Part shown: in pieces, positions 27,374 to 36,873 of the stretch
How the letters are laid out: each line of letters opens with the position of its first letter
Position numbering within the stretch: position 1 is the first letter of the stretch
Origin: Rhodothermaeota bacterium MED-G12
GTDB lineage: Bacteria; Bacteroidota; Rhodothermia; Balneolales; Balneolaceae
Assembly (NCBI GenBank): GCA_002457365.1
Contig: NTKP01000007.1
Location: 1 to 41,087 of the forward strand
DNA length: 41,087 nt
Direction: 5' to 3'
Notes under the pieces: generated by a model
Told to the model about the DNA's origin: nothing
Database searches by the model: none
What the model saw: the letters and a program-made list of their open reading frames with translations, nothing else
Position numbers and translations under genes: made by a program

Positions 27374-29428
27374 CTATAGCTCTTCTTCTAATTTGCCAAT
27401 TTGGTCTCGAATTCTGGCGGCCTCCTCGAATTCCATATTTTTTGCCGCATGCAGCATAGTCATTCTTAAGTGGTCTAAAAGCTTATCCTTTGACTCAAAA
27501 TGAACTTCATTCATGGCGGTATTGGCTTTATAGGACAGTCCCTTATCATCAACTCTAATACTCTCCATGTAATCGGATTGGGCAGCGGCTTCTGCTTCTT
27601 TGGAAAAGTCCACTTTTTGGGTGGAAATAAGGGCAGGGTCAACCAGCGGTTTAAGCTCTTTTTGTATGGTTTCTGGAGTGATACCATGTTTCTCATTGTA
27701 GGCCATTTGGATTACCCGGCGCCGATCTGTTTCTTCAATTACTTTACGCATGCTTTCGGTTATTTTATCAGCATACATAATGGCTCTACCATCCACATTT
27801 CTCGCAGCCCTCCCGACAATCTGAAATAGAGAGGTTTCAGAACGCAAAAAGCCTTCTTTATCAGCATCCATGATAGCCACTAAGCTTAATTCTGGAATAT
27901 CAATACCTTCTCTTAAAAGGTTTATTCCCACCAGCACATCAAAATCACCTCTACGAAACTTGTATAAAACCTCTATTCGTTCAAGAGCATCAAGTTCACT
28001 ATGCATGTAAGCGGCGCTAATGCCTATTTCTTTCAAATAGGCGCTTAATTCTTCAGAAAGTCTTTTAGTTAGAGTGATAACCAAAACGCGTTCTTTTTTT
28101 GCAACACGCAGACGAATCTCTTCTAAAAGATCGTCTACTTGATTTCCAAGTGGCCTTACTTCTAAAACGGGCTCCATTAAACCAGTAGGCCGTATAATTT
28201 GTTCAGTAAATACACCCTCACTCTTTACCAGTTCATAATCGGAGGGTGTAGCACTCACAAAAATGGCTTGATTAATCATTCCTTCCCATTCCTGAAAGGT
28301 TAAGGGCCGGTTATCCAGCGCCGAGGGTAATCGGAAACCATGTTCGACCAATTCAGTTTTTCGAGAACGATCCCCGCCATACATGGCATTTATTTGTGGC
28401 ACGGTTTGATGGCTTTCATCCACTACCAGTAAAAAATCTTCCGGGAAATAATCAATGAGACAATAAGGCCGTTCACCTGGCTTTCGTGCGCTTAAATGCC
28501 TAGAATAATTTTCAATTCCACTACAATACCCTATTTCTTGGATCATTTCTAAGTCAAACAGAGTCCTTTGTTCAAGCCTTTTAGCTTCCAGGTACTTATC
28601 AAGGTCCAAAAGCTCATCGACCCGTTCGGTTAACTCAGTTCTAATAGCTTTTATAGTCTCTTCTTGCCGACCTTTCGAAGTAACATAATGGGAAGCGGGA
28701 TATATGCGGAATTCTTGTACTTGCTCCACGATTGAGCCGGTTTCAACATTAAAAATGGCCATTTGTTCGATTTCATCGCCCCAAAAAGTAATACGCAAAC
28801 CCTCGTCAGAATAGGCGGGAAACACATCAACCACGTCGCCGCGAACTCTAAAAACACCGCGGTGAAAATCATTATCCTTTCGGGTGTAATGGAGATCTAC
28901 TAAATCATAGAGCAAGGTATTACGAGGAATTTCTGTCCCAACGGCTAAGGTGATGATGAGTTTTTCATATTCTGAGGGAGAACCAATGCCATAAATGCAA
29001 CTCACTGAGGAAACGATAATAACATCGCGGCGTCCGGACAGTAACGAGCTGGTGGCGCGCAACCTAAGGCGCTGGATTTCTTCGTTTATGGATAAATCTT
29101 TTTCAATGAACTTATCTTGCGAAGAGATGTATGCCTCGGGTTGATAGTAATCGTAATAGGATATAAAAAACTCGACCCTGTTCTCTGGAAAAAAATCACT
29201 TAGTTCGCGAAATAGCTGCGCGGCCAAAGTTTTGTTGTGGCTCATCACTAAGGTAGGTCGCTGAACCTGTTCAATTACACTGGCTACGGTTCGTGTTTTT
29301 CCGGATCCAGTAATCCCCAAAAGAGTTTGAAAACGGTCGCCTGCAAGAATTCCTTCGGTCAATTCTTTGATTGCCTGAGGCTGGTCGCCTGCTGGGTTAA
29401 AAGGGGAGTGAAGCTTGAATTCAGACAT
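27374..29428 (-). CDS. uvrB: Excinuclease ABC subunit B
   Basis: UvrB is the central damage-verification helicase of nucleotide excision repair. The 684-residue protein matches the family (about 670). It has the Walker A TLLGITGSGKTRTVA (about 35-49), the damage-probing beta hairpin segment FISYYDYYQPEAYISSQDKF, DEAH-like VVDESH with QINAMYGGDR, the helicase end RREGD, and C-terminal UVR motif NMEFEEAARIRDQIGKLE. The ATG at 29428 is standard. A perfect TACCTTTG -7 element lies 20 bases upstream on the minus strand. It converges with the marR gene. Confidence 0.97.
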   Translation of the reverse strand: MSEFKLHSPFNPAGDQPQAIKELTEGILAGDRFQTLLGITGSGKTRTVASVIEQVQRPTLVMSHNKTLAAQLFRELSDFFPENRVEFFISYYDYYQPEAYISSQDKFIEKDLSINEEIQRLRLRATSSLLSGRRDVIIVSSVSCIYGIGSPSEYEKLIITLAVGTEIPRNTLLYDLVDLHYTRKDNDFHRGVFRVRGDVVDVFPAYSDEGLRITFWGDEIEQMAIFNVETGSIVEQVQEFRIYPASHYVTSKGRQEETIKAIRTELTERVDELLDLDKYLEAKRLEQRTLFDLEMIQEIGYCSGIENYSRHLSARKPGERPYCLIDYFPEDFLLVVDESHQTVPQINAMYGGDRSRKTELVEHGFRLPSALDNRPLTFQEWEGMINQAIFVSATPSDYELVKSEGVFTEQIIRPTGLMEPVLEVRPLGNQVDDLLEEIRLRVAKKERVLVITLTKRLSEELSAYLKEIGISAAYMHSELDALERIEVLYKFRRGDFDVLVGINLLREGIDIPELSLVAIMDADKEGFLRSETSLFQIVGRAARNVDGRAIMYADKITESMRKVIEETDRRRVIQMAYNEKHGITPETIQKELKPLVDPALISTQKVDFSKEAEAAAQSDYMESIRVDDKGLSYKANTAMNEVHFESKDKLLDHLRMTMLHAAKNMEFEEAARIRDQIGKLEEEL

Positions 29429-29445
29429 GTGATAAACTAATTAAA

Positions 29446-29453
29446 CAAAGGTA
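29446..29453 (-). promoter_or_regulatory. Probable -7 element of the uvrB promoter
   Basis: Minus-strand TACCTTTG is a perfect TAnnTTTG. A TTG lies only 16 bases upstream instead of the usual 19-21, so the -33 part is unconvincing. The element is 17 bases before the uvrB ATG. Confidence 0.4.
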
Positions 29454-29568
29454 AGGCCTTTTTCCTTAACAAGTGTCCCACAGGATAAATTCATTGTGAA
29501 AGGATTGGTAAATCAGATACACATGGCGTATTATAGCGAGAGTTTAGAACTAGAGTAGAAGAAACTGT

Positions 29569-30702
29569 ATGCCCCATAAAAACAAAAATCTAGAAGTTTT
29601 TCGCAATCAAATAGATTCAATAGATCAGCAAATACTTGATCTATTGGTTGAGCGTGGACACATCGTTAAACAAGTTACGGAAACAAAATTAGCGCATCAG
29701 TTACCTGTTTTTGTTCCTAAACGAGAACAGGAAAAGACAGCTGCCTTTAAGGAATTAGCTCGAGAAAGGGGAATAGACCCCATCTGGGCAGAGGATTTTT
29801 TACGCTTAATTATGGGTTCTTCAAGGCAGCGTCAATCTGAAGCGGCATTCCCAAGATCTACCCAAGTCGCTAAGCATATCATATATATCGGGGGCGACGG
29901 CGGTATGGGTAAGTTGTACAAGCGCATTTCAGATCAAACCGGGCACAAGACAACAAGTATAGATAAAAGTAACTGGTATGAATTAGATGGAGCCTTAGAG
30001 ACAGCCGATATGGTTATTATTACGGTTCCAATTCACGTGACGGAATCAGTTATTCAGAGGTTAAAAGGAAGGCTTCCTAAACAGGTGATTTTGGCTGATT
30101 TCACCTCAAATAAACGCCGACCCATAGAGCAGATGAAAGCCATTCATACCGGTCCTATTTTGGGTTTGCATCCAATGCACGGCCCTGATGTAGAGAATCT
30201 CTCTAAACAACTTATGGTGGCGTGTCCGGTACAGCAGGCCGAGCAAAGCCAATGGTTTTTAGAACAATGTGAACTTTGGGGCATGAGGTTAATTGAGGCG
30301 GAGGCCGAAAAACACGATCATGTAATGCATTTGGTTCAAGGCTTGCGACATTTTGTTGCTTTATTGCATGGCTCGTTTATGAAGCATTATGATCTTAATC
30401 CCAACGATATGTTGGATTATTCGTCTCCCATTTATCGCGCCGAGCTCATGATGACGGGAAGAATCTTTGCACAAAGCGCGGAATTATATGCAGATATTGT
30501 TTTTTCTAATGAAGAAAGGCGAGCACTATTACTCAGATTTTTTGAACATCATGCACTATTAGCGGAGATGGTAAAAAACAATGATCGTGAGGGCTTCATT
30601 AAAGAGTTTGAACAGGTGACTGATTTTTTTGGATCATTTGCGACCAAGGCACTGGAAGAGTCGGGTTACCTAATTAACCGATTGGCAGATCGGTTTGCTT
30701 AG
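29569..30702 (+). CDS. tyrA: Bifunctional chorismate mutase / prephenate dehydrogenase (T-protein)
   Basis: This fused enzyme converts chorismate to prephenate and then to 4-hydroxyphenylpyruvate in tyrosine synthesis. The 377-residue product has an AroQ chorismate mutase domain (residues 8-95: FRNQIDSIDQQILDLLVERGHIV, with the essential Arg and Lys) and a TyrA dehydrogenase domain (106-377). The second has the NAD loop IYIGGDGGMGKLYKRI, IITVPIHVTE, the HPMHGPD motif and VQGLRHFVALLHG. The layout and length are very close to the enterobacterial T-protein (373). It stands alone, divergent from uvrB. Confidence 0.94.
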   Translation: MPHKNKNLEVFRNQIDSIDQQILDLLVERGHIVKQVTETKLAHQLPVFVPKREQEKTAAFKELARERGIDPIWAEDFLRLIMGSSRQRQSEAAFPRSTQVAKHIIYIGGDGGMGKLYKRISDQTGHKTTSIDKSNWYELDGALETADMVIITVPIHVTESVIQRLKGRLPKQVILADFTSNKRRPIEQMKAIHTGPILGLHPMHGPDVENLSKQLMVACPVQQAEQSQWFLEQCELWGMRLIEAEAEKHDHVMHLVQGLRHFVALLHGSFMKHYDLNPNDMLDYSSPIYRAELMMTGRIFAQSAELYADIVFSNEERRALLLRFFEHHALLAEMVKNNDREGFIKEFEQVTDFFGSFATKALEESGYLINRLADRFA

Positions 30703-30893
30703 AATTAAGGTGGTTTATTGTATACAGTTGTTTGAGGCTGCATTCATAGCGGCTCTTAACAAAAAAGTGCTCACTATTGGTCTTAGCTAAAGTATTGTTT
30801 TAACAGAGTTGGGAAAGTATATTATTGATATAATATAGTTTAGCTAGCATTCTTCACATTAATTGGGTAAAACATTCTAGAATAGGGATAGAT

Positions 30894-31617
30894 ATGAGCC
30901 ACACTTTCATTATACGATTGTGCGTGGTTGTATTGTGCATATTAAGTACAGGCTCCTACGCTCATTATCCAGAAAAAAATTACCGTCTATGAACAGACTC
31001 AAATAGAGCTAAAAAAGTCTTTAACTGAAGAGAAAGAACGGGTCATTTATACAAGAAATCTTGGAATTAGTGTGGTTTTTATTGTTGTAGTGCTTTTTTT
31101 GGTCATTGTTTTTGCGCTGGAAAGAAAGCAAAAAAAGGTGGAGAACGAATTGTTTTCAACAACACTGAAATTAACTCAGCTGAGTGGAGATGAGCTAAAA
31201 AGAAGTGTAAGTGAAATTTATTTCGGTAAGCCATCCCAAGTGATTATTGAGCAAAATAAACAGCTCTGGGAGTTGTTTAATGACATTATGGAAAAAATGA
31301 TCACCGAAAAGTGGTATCGAAATCCTGAGTTTAGCCTCAATGAATTAACAAAAGAAGTTAGAAGTAATACCAAATATGTTAGTAGCGCGATAAAATTATT
31401 CTCTGGCTTAAACTTTAATTATTTCGTTAACACATTCAGGGTGCAGGAAGCAACAGAGCGAATGTTACAGGATAATTTTACCATAACAATGGAAGAGCTA
31501 ATGCATCAATGCGGCTTTCAAAATAGGGGGACTTTCTATAGAGCTTTTAATGCTAAAGTTGGGATGACTCCCAAAGAATTTAGAAAAAGAGTGGTTTCTG
31601 AAAGGGATATAATGTAG
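30894..31617 (+). pseudogene. Membrane-tethered AraC-type HTH regulator, frameshifted at a poly-A run
   Basis: The ATG at 30894 opens a signal-peptide-like segment (about 23 residues ending GSYA). That frame stops at 30993. The other frame continues as ITVYEQTQIELKKSLTEEKE, a membrane helix and a C-terminal AraC-type domain. The downstream open frame runs from a GTG at 31072 to 31617 (181 residues). A run of seven A residues (30973-30979) joins the frames; six A would give one protein of about 240 residues. The HTH domain (about the last 105 residues, LFNDIMEKMITEKWYRNPEF, STFYRAF-like GTFYRAFNAKVGMTPKEF) resembles that of the next gene, but the periplasmic part is only about 40 residues with no TPRs. 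It is either a broken paralogue, a sequence error, or a slippage-controlled gene. Confidence 0.6.
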
Positions 31618-31670
31618 GTTTGATGGAACTAAACCCCCTATAAAATATTTATTTTGGCGTTATTTGTACG

Positions 31671-33623
31671 ATGGTAAAAGCGCAATTAAAAAAATCGAGA
31701 TTCTTTACTAAAGTAGCGACAAGCCCGCATATAAGACGACACATTATAGCCTCTTGCACGATATTTTTTCTAACCAATATGTGGCTTGGAATAGGGGTTA
31801 ATCAACATTACGGCAGTGTGCTGGCTCGTGAGATTGATACTCAAGATCAGCAACAAAATGAAACTTCAGCAGGGGTACTTGAACGTTATGAACGGTTGAA
31901 AATAGAATATAATCAAGAGCTCAATAACAAAGATTTTCTTGAGAAAGCGGATAGTATAATGGGTAGGTTGCAACAATTAGAGGGCTATGATGCGTACCTA
32001 ACCATTGGCTTAGAAAAGTGGCCAATCCAAAATCAAATGGGCTTTTACACCAAGGTCCAAGAAGAGGTTGAATACATTCTCCGCCTATCTCCTTCAAAAG
32101 TAACCGTTGAGAGAAAAGAAAAAGCAGAGTTACTGTTACTCCAAGCCTATGTGAACTCAAGAGCCATTACCAAAGCACAGAGCTTGGGGGTGGAAATTTT
32201 GCAAGCCACCGAAAATATTAAAACAGCAACAACGGCTAAGAACTATTTGAGCAATGTTTACGCCTATGCTGGCAAATACCAAGAATCAATGGAGCTGCTT
32301 ACAGAAAATCTAGAGTATTATATCAATATAAAAGATACTGCTGCACAAATAGTTGTGTTGAACAATGCGGCGCAGATGAATCATGATATAAATCAACATA
32401 CCCAAACAGAATATTTTTACAAAAGAGCCGAAGACTTAGCCATTGAATCGGCTGATATAAATAATCAATCGCTGGTTTATTCTAATATGGGGGTCTATTA
32501 TAAAACCATAGAAAATTACGAGCAAGCTAGATTGTACTATGAAAAAGGATTAGATATTTCATTACAAATGAATGACTTATCAGCCATGGCCCAAAACTTG
32601 TTTAATATTGGGAATGTGTATTACGAGGAGGGAAATTTTAGAGAGGCGCTTACTTATTATAATGAGTCTCTTGCAATAGTAGAGGATCTAAATTATGAGT
32701 ATCCAAAGGCGCTTATTTATATGATGAAAGGCACTGTTTCTATGGATTTAGGCTTTTATAATGAAGCATATCAGTATTTAATGCAGGCCAAGAAAATAAA
32801 TAGTTTAAATAGCGATGTTGAATCAAGTCTGTTTCTATATGACAAACTTTCGATCCTTAAGCAGCTTACAGGTGACGATGAGGCGGCATTTGAATATCTA
32901 AGTAATAAGACAGACTTAATAGAAAACAAATACGAAGCCGCTTCTCTGGATAGTTTAAATCAAGCCATCATAACGTTTCAATTGAATGAGGAAATGCTTC
33001 GATTAGAGAATTCCGCCATTGAGTACGAAAAATTAATCCAACAACGAGTATTTGGATTGGTACTCATCGTATTATTGGGCATTGGATTGTCAATTACTTT
33101 GGTTTTAAATAACCGGAAAAAAGCACTAATTGAAAAACTATTTAAAAACTATAAAACTGAATTACAGGCCGAATCAACCCGTAAAAATTTAACACAAAAG
33201 GACTCATCAGATCCAACAAATAATCCATCGGAGAAGGTATTAGATAAATTATTTTTTAATTCTACTGCCGAACTAAGTAAACCCAACGACCATCAGGGTT
33301 TATTTGAACAAATATGTAAGGTAGTTTTGGAAGATGAGTTATTTCGAGACGTAGAATTAACGTTGGTAAAATTAGCTAAAACAGTGAACAGCAATACCAC
33401 CTATGTAAGCGAGGCCATTAACTCTAATCTTGGTATGAGATTCAATAGTTTTTTAAACCGTATTCGTATTCATGAAGCCCAAAAAATCATGCTTGAGCAG
33501 GACGTACAAATAGAACAGGTTTTGTTGATGAGCGGATATAGAAACCGCAGCACCTTTTATCGAGCCTTCCAGACCGAAACGGGCTTAACACCAAGAGAAT
33601 TTATTTCAAGTAAACAAAAATAA
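31671..33623 (+). CDS. TPR-containing membrane-bound AraC-type HTH regulator
   Basis: The 650-residue protein has an N-terminal hydrophobic segment (about 24-43), a helical region with TPR repeats (about 190-430; for example LVYSNMGVYYKTIENYEQAR, AQNLFNIGNVYYEEGNFREA, KALIYMMKGTVSMDLGFYNE), a second transmembrane helix (460-479), a linker, and an AraC-type HTH (545-650). The HTH contains TLVKLAKTVNSNTTYVSEAI and STFYRAFQTETGLTPREF. The architecture places TPRs outside and the HTH inside the cell. It resembles other Bacteroidota TPR-TM-HTH regulators. Target genes are unknown. It follows its truncated relative by 53 bases. Confidence 0.85.
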   Translation: MVKAQLKKSRFFTKVATSPHIRRHIIASCTIFFLTNMWLGIGVNQHYGSVLAREIDTQDQQQNETSAGVLERYERLKIEYNQELNNKDFLEKADSIMGRLQQLEGYDAYLTIGLEKWPIQNQMGFYTKVQEEVEYILRLSPSKVTVERKEKAELLLLQAYVNSRAITKAQSLGVEILQATENIKTATTAKNYLSNVYAYAGKYQESMELLTENLEYYINIKDTAAQIVVLNNAAQMNHDINQHTQTEYFYKRAEDLAIESADINNQSLVYSNMGVYYKTIENYEQARLYYEKGLDISLQMNDLSAMAQNLFNIGNVYYEEGNFREALTYYNESLAIVEDLNYEYPKALIYMMKGTVSMDLGFYNEAYQYLMQAKKINSLNSDVESSLFLYDKLSILKQLTGDDEAAFEYLSNKTDLIENKYEAASLDSLNQAIITFQLNEEMLRLENSAIEYEKLIQQRVFGLVLIVLLGIGLSITLVLNNRKKALIEKLFKNYKTELQAESTRKNLTQKDSSDPTNNPSEKVLDKLFFNSTAELSKPNDHQGLFEQICKVVLEDELFRDVELTLVKLAKTVNSNTTYVSEAINSNLGMRFNSFLNRIRIHEAQKIMLEQDVQIEQVLLMSGYRNRSTFYRAFQTETGLTPREFISSKQK

Positions 33624-33654
33624 AAGCATACCTAAATTATATCTATAACAAGCC

Positions 33655-34743
33655 ATGAATCGCCCTAAAGTAATCTCCGGTATTCAACAAATTGGTATCG
33701 GAAACACCGATGTAGTACAAACGACAGAGTGGTATCGGCGCCATTTTGGGATGGACATTCAAGTATTTGATGACGAGGCGACAGCCGATCTCATGCTCCC
33801 TTACACAGGTGGCAAGCCTCATGATCGCCGGGCCATCCTAAGCTTAAGTATGCGTGGTGGAGGGGGCTTTGAAATATGGCAATATACCTCTCGAAAGCCT
33901 ACTGAAATGGAAGGAGAAGTTTACTTGGGCGATCTTGGTATTAACGCCGCTAAAATTAAAAGCGTGGACGTTCAAAAGAGCTACGAAGAGTTCAATATGA
34001 AGGGCCTTAACGTGGTTACTTCATTAAAAAACAACCCCATGGGAGAACCACATTTTTTCGTTAAAGATCTTCATGGGAATCTTTTTCAGGTTATTCAGGG
34101 GCAATCTTTTTTCCGGAAAAAAGAGCGAATGCTTACAGGAGGGGTGGCTGGTGCACTAATTGGCTCGACGGATATAGAGCGATCCCTAACTCTTTATCGA
34201 GATATTCTTGGCTACGATACCGTTATCTACGATGAGGAAGGGGTTTGCGATGATTTTGAAGGGCTTGATGGGGCAGGTGTTTCTTATCGACGCTGCTTAG
34301 TTCGACATTCACAGCCCCGAAAAGGGGGATTCAGTGCACTTTTTGGACCAACTGAAATTGAGTTGGTTCAACGCCTCGATACCGAGGCCAAACTAAACCC
34401 CCCGAAAAAATTGTTCCATAACCGATATTGGGGAGATCCAGGATTTATTCACCTTTGCTTCGACGTACAAGGAATGGACGCGCTTAAAGAGGAATGTGAA
34501 TCGAAAGGATATCCTTTTACGGTAGATAGTGCGAGTAGTTTTGATATGGGAGAAGCAGCGGGCCGATTTACCTACATTGAAGATCCAGACGGGACGTTAA
34601 TTGAGTTTGTAGAAACCCATAAGGTTCCAATCGCCAAAAAGTTTGGCCTGTTTGTGGATATGACCAAGAGAGATCCCGAAAAATCACTACCAAAATGGAT
34701 GCTTCAGGCCCTATCACTATCTCGTATGAAGCCTTTATCCTAG
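33655..34743 (+). CDS. VOC superfamily protein with two glyoxalase-like domains
   Basis: The 362-residue protein contains two vicinal-oxygen-chelate domains. The first (about 9-155) starts GIQQIGIGNTDVVQTTEWYR and ends in DLHGNLFQVIQG; the second (about 163-325) starts GALIGSTDIERSLTLYRDIL and ends FTYIEDPDGTLIEFVETHK. The two-domain layout resembles extradiol dioxygenases or 4-hydroxyphenylpyruvate-dioxygenase-like proteins. The HxD/E ligands of each domain cannot be assigned with confidence, so substrate and reaction are unknown. It lies 31 bases after the TPR regulator, same strand, so may be its target or simply co-transcribed. Confidence 0.82.
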   Translation: MNRPKVISGIQQIGIGNTDVVQTTEWYRRHFGMDIQVFDDEATADLMLPYTGGKPHDRRAILSLSMRGGGGFEIWQYTSRKPTEMEGEVYLGDLGINAAKIKSVDVQKSYEEFNMKGLNVVTSLKNNPMGEPHFFVKDLHGNLFQVIQGQSFFRKKERMLTGGVAGALIGSTDIERSLTLYRDILGYDTVIYDEEGVCDDFEGLDGAGVSYRRCLVRHSQPRKGGFSALFGPTEIELVQRLDTEAKLNPPKKLFHNRYWGDPGFIHLCFDVQGMDALKEECESKGYPFTVDSASSFDMGEAAGRFTYIEDPDGTLIEFVETHKVPIAKKFGLFVDMTKRDPEKSLPKWMLQALSLSRMKPLS

Positions 34744-34801
34744 CAATTGCTAAATCAACCATTGTAACCAAAGTGTGCTTGGGTTGAATGTACAAGCATG
34801 C

Positions 34802-35359
34802 TTAACGGTTCAAGGCTTTTTGTAGATAATCACTTAAGGCAAAATTCTCCAATGGCGCGTCCTTACGAAGGTACAACGGATGGTGTGGATGGCCGTTTTT
34901 TGAATGAGCCCCTCTAGTATAATAATGAGGGTTCAAATCCTTAATTGCATCATGAATATCGGATAAACAGCGAATTAAATAAGGGCGTTTTTCTATTAAG
35001 GCCCCCCAGGCACACCATACATGAACTCGTGACTGCTGACTAAATTCGTGCAAATAATGCCGAATCCAGTGTACATTTTCTCGATGCAGTACCGGCTGAA
35101 ATCTTTTATGCATTTTATCAGGATTGGTAGCTCTTTGAGGGTATAAGTTCAACATCAACCAGCCATCATACCCGTTTTCCTCAGCAAATCTAGCAATAGA
35201 GGCGACAGTAGGGTCCAGGCGTTCTGGAGTGGCCGTGCTTGGATTTACCCCAAAACAAACAAAAGGGCGAGTTCCTTTCCTGCCCAAAGTAAATCGAGCT
35301 TTTGGTTCAGAATGATCGTACACCCAGGGCGCCTCTTTTATGTCCTGTACCAATGGCAT
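34802..35359 (-). CDS. DUF1643 domain-containing protein
   Basis: The 185-residue protein fits the DUF1643 family: the start carries RFTLGRKGTRPFVCFGVNPS, then STATPERLDPTVASIARFAEE, LMLNLYPQRATNPD, and a C-terminal half with VHVWCAWGALIEKRPYL and NGHPHHPLYL. Biochemical function is unknown. Its start overlaps the stop of the upstream TlpA-like gene by one base (TAATG), which suggests translational coupling. There is no signal peptide. Confidence 0.85.
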   Translation of the reverse strand: MPLVQDIKEAPWVYDHSEPKARFTLGRKGTRPFVCFGVNPSTATPERLDPTVASIARFAEENGYDGWLMLNLYPQRATNPDKMHKRFQPVLHRENVHWIRHYLHEFSQQSRVHVWCAWGALIEKRPYLIRCLSDIHDAIKDLNPHYYTRGAHSKNGHPHHPLYLRKDAPLENFALSDYLQKALNR

Positions 35360-36051
35360 TAATGTACGGCCTTTTTGTCCAACAGGCTTTCTGGGTCCAT
35401 GGAATAATCAGAGGCATTCCGCAAAAAGTCTTTGAAACGTTGCGAGTTGTATTGCGCCATTCCTCTTTTTTTCATGACAATGTATCCATCGCTATTAATT
35501 ACATAGGTCGTTGGTACGACGGAGGTATCATAAATAAGAGGTTTTCGGGAGCGCGGAAAGTACACCGGCATGCTATATCCTTTACGCTCAATAAAAGCCA
35601 GCGCCTTCTTAGGGTCTTCGTCCAGTGAAACCATCATGAAAACAACCTGTTCTTTGGTTTCTGCGGTTCGAGTCATATCCTCATATAGAGCCTGAATATT
35701 GGGCATTTCGGCGATGCAAGGTGGACACCAAGTAGCCCAGTAGTTCATGAATATAGTTTTACCTTTAAAATCGGCCAACGACACAGGCGCGCCAAGCTCA
35801 TCACTTAGATAGAAATTATAGTCGGCCTGTTCAAAATTAGCGGCTAAATCGTCATAATTTTGGATATTAGCATCGGCTATTTTGGGTTGAATGATATGCG
35901 TATTGAGCAGTATACGTTGCGCAAATCCAATGACCTCGGTATGCCACCCCCCGATATACAAAATAAGCCCAATAGCAATAATGATTCCCCACTCACTCAA
36001 TTCCCGGCGCCATGTTCGTTTGGTGGAGGTGCTTTTCTCTTTCATACGCAT
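35359..36051 (-). CDS. TlpA-like membrane-anchored thioredoxin
   Basis: These proteins reduce or shuffle disulfides outside the cytoplasmic membrane. The 230-residue product has a basic start, one membrane helix (about 21-35, GIIIAIGLILYIGGW) and a thioredoxin fold. Its active site WCPPC (Cys109, Cys112) lies in NYWATWCPPCIAEMPNIQ, followed by MMVSLDEDPKKALAF and the cis-proline VVPTTYVI. This matches the AhpC-TSA/Redoxin TlpA-type family. Met3 is an alternative start. The downstream DUF1643 gene begins at the last base of its stop codon. No cytochrome maturation genes are nearby. Confidence 0.9.
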   Translation of the reverse strand: MRMKEKSTSTKRTWRRELSEWGIIIAIGLILYIGGWHTEVIGFAQRILLNTHIIQPKIADANIQNYDDLAANFEQADYNFYLSDELGAPVSLADFKGKTIFMNYWATWCPPCIAEMPNIQALYEDMTRTAETKEQVVFMMVSLDEDPKKALAFIERKGYSMPVYFPRSRKPLIYDTSVVPTTYVINSDGYIVMKKRGMAQYNSQRFKDFLRNASDYSMDPESLLDKKAVH

Positions 36052-36127
36052 GTATTAGGTACAGATTTAACTGGTTGATGTGTGCCCGTTGGCCGTCGCA
36101 ATGAATCTAAGTCGAAGCACTATAGTC

Positions 36128-36799
36128 CTAGATAATCGTTCTAATTTCATCTAAGGCTTTTTTTTGTATGTCTGGCACTTTTACCCCTTCCTTTGGAAAC
36201 CCACAAACCAATAATAAAAACGCCTTTTCATTGGAAGGTCTGTTAAGCACCTCATTCAAAAACCCCATTGGACTAGGGGTGTGTGTTAGGGTGGCGAGTC
36301 CCGCATTATGCAAGGCGGTGATAAGAATACCGGTGGCAATTCCAATCGATTCTTTCACGTAATAATGTTTTTCTTTAGCGCCGCCATCTTTATGGGCATA
36401 ACTCGCACTAAATACCGCAATGAGTGCAGGCGCTTCCTCTAGAAATGGCTTCTCCTCGGTAGTTTGAAAAGCTTCTAGATCCTGTAACCACTCCTGAGTA
36501 GCTCGGCCATTATAAAACAAATGTTCTTCTTTTTCAGCCGCAATCCGAAGCTTTTTTTTGACCTGAGAATCGGTAACCACCACAAAATGCCACGGTTGTT
36601 TATTCGCCCCGTTAGGAGCAGTGCCAGCACTTTTTATACAGGTATCGAGTACTTCCAATGGGACTTTTTCCGACGAAAAAGCCCGAACACTCCGTCTTTT
36701 TTTTACAAGTTCATAAAAATCATTAGACCGTGTTCGCATCTCATCAGGGCTATATTTGGAGTATTCATCCCAAGCACGGAAAGGAGCAGAATCGGGCAT
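36128..36799 (-). CDS. Nitroreductase family flavoprotein
   Basis: An FMN-dependent nitroreductase-fold enzyme of 223 residues. The FMN-binding segment is RRSVRAFSSEKVPLEV (35-50), followed by AGTAPNGANKQPWHFVVV, WLQDLEAFQTTEEKPFLEEAP, and the C-terminal TLTHTPSPMGFLNEVL with NEKAFLLLVCGFP. The APNGANKQPWHF and EEAPALIAVF pattern resembles the BluB/iodotyrosine-deiodinase branch. Its substrate cannot be set from sequence. It precedes the TlpA gene by 76 bases on the same strand. Confidence 0.88.
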   Translation of the reverse strand: MPDSAPFRAWDEYSKYSPDEMRTRSNDFYELVKKRRSVRAFSSEKVPLEVLDTCIKSAGTAPNGANKQPWHFVVVTDSQVKKKLRIAAEKEEHLFYNGRATQEWLQDLEAFQTTEEKPFLEEAPALIAVFSASYAHKDGGAKEKHYYVKESIGIATGILITALHNAGLATLTHTPSPMGFLNEVLNRPSNEKAFLLLVCGFPKEGVKVPDIQKKALDEIRTII

Positions 36800-36873
36800 A
36801 AGGCAAGAGGTTAGGTTGATTAAGGGTCAAATCAGTACATCTGGTTTATGTCAATACTATAAATATACCACCA

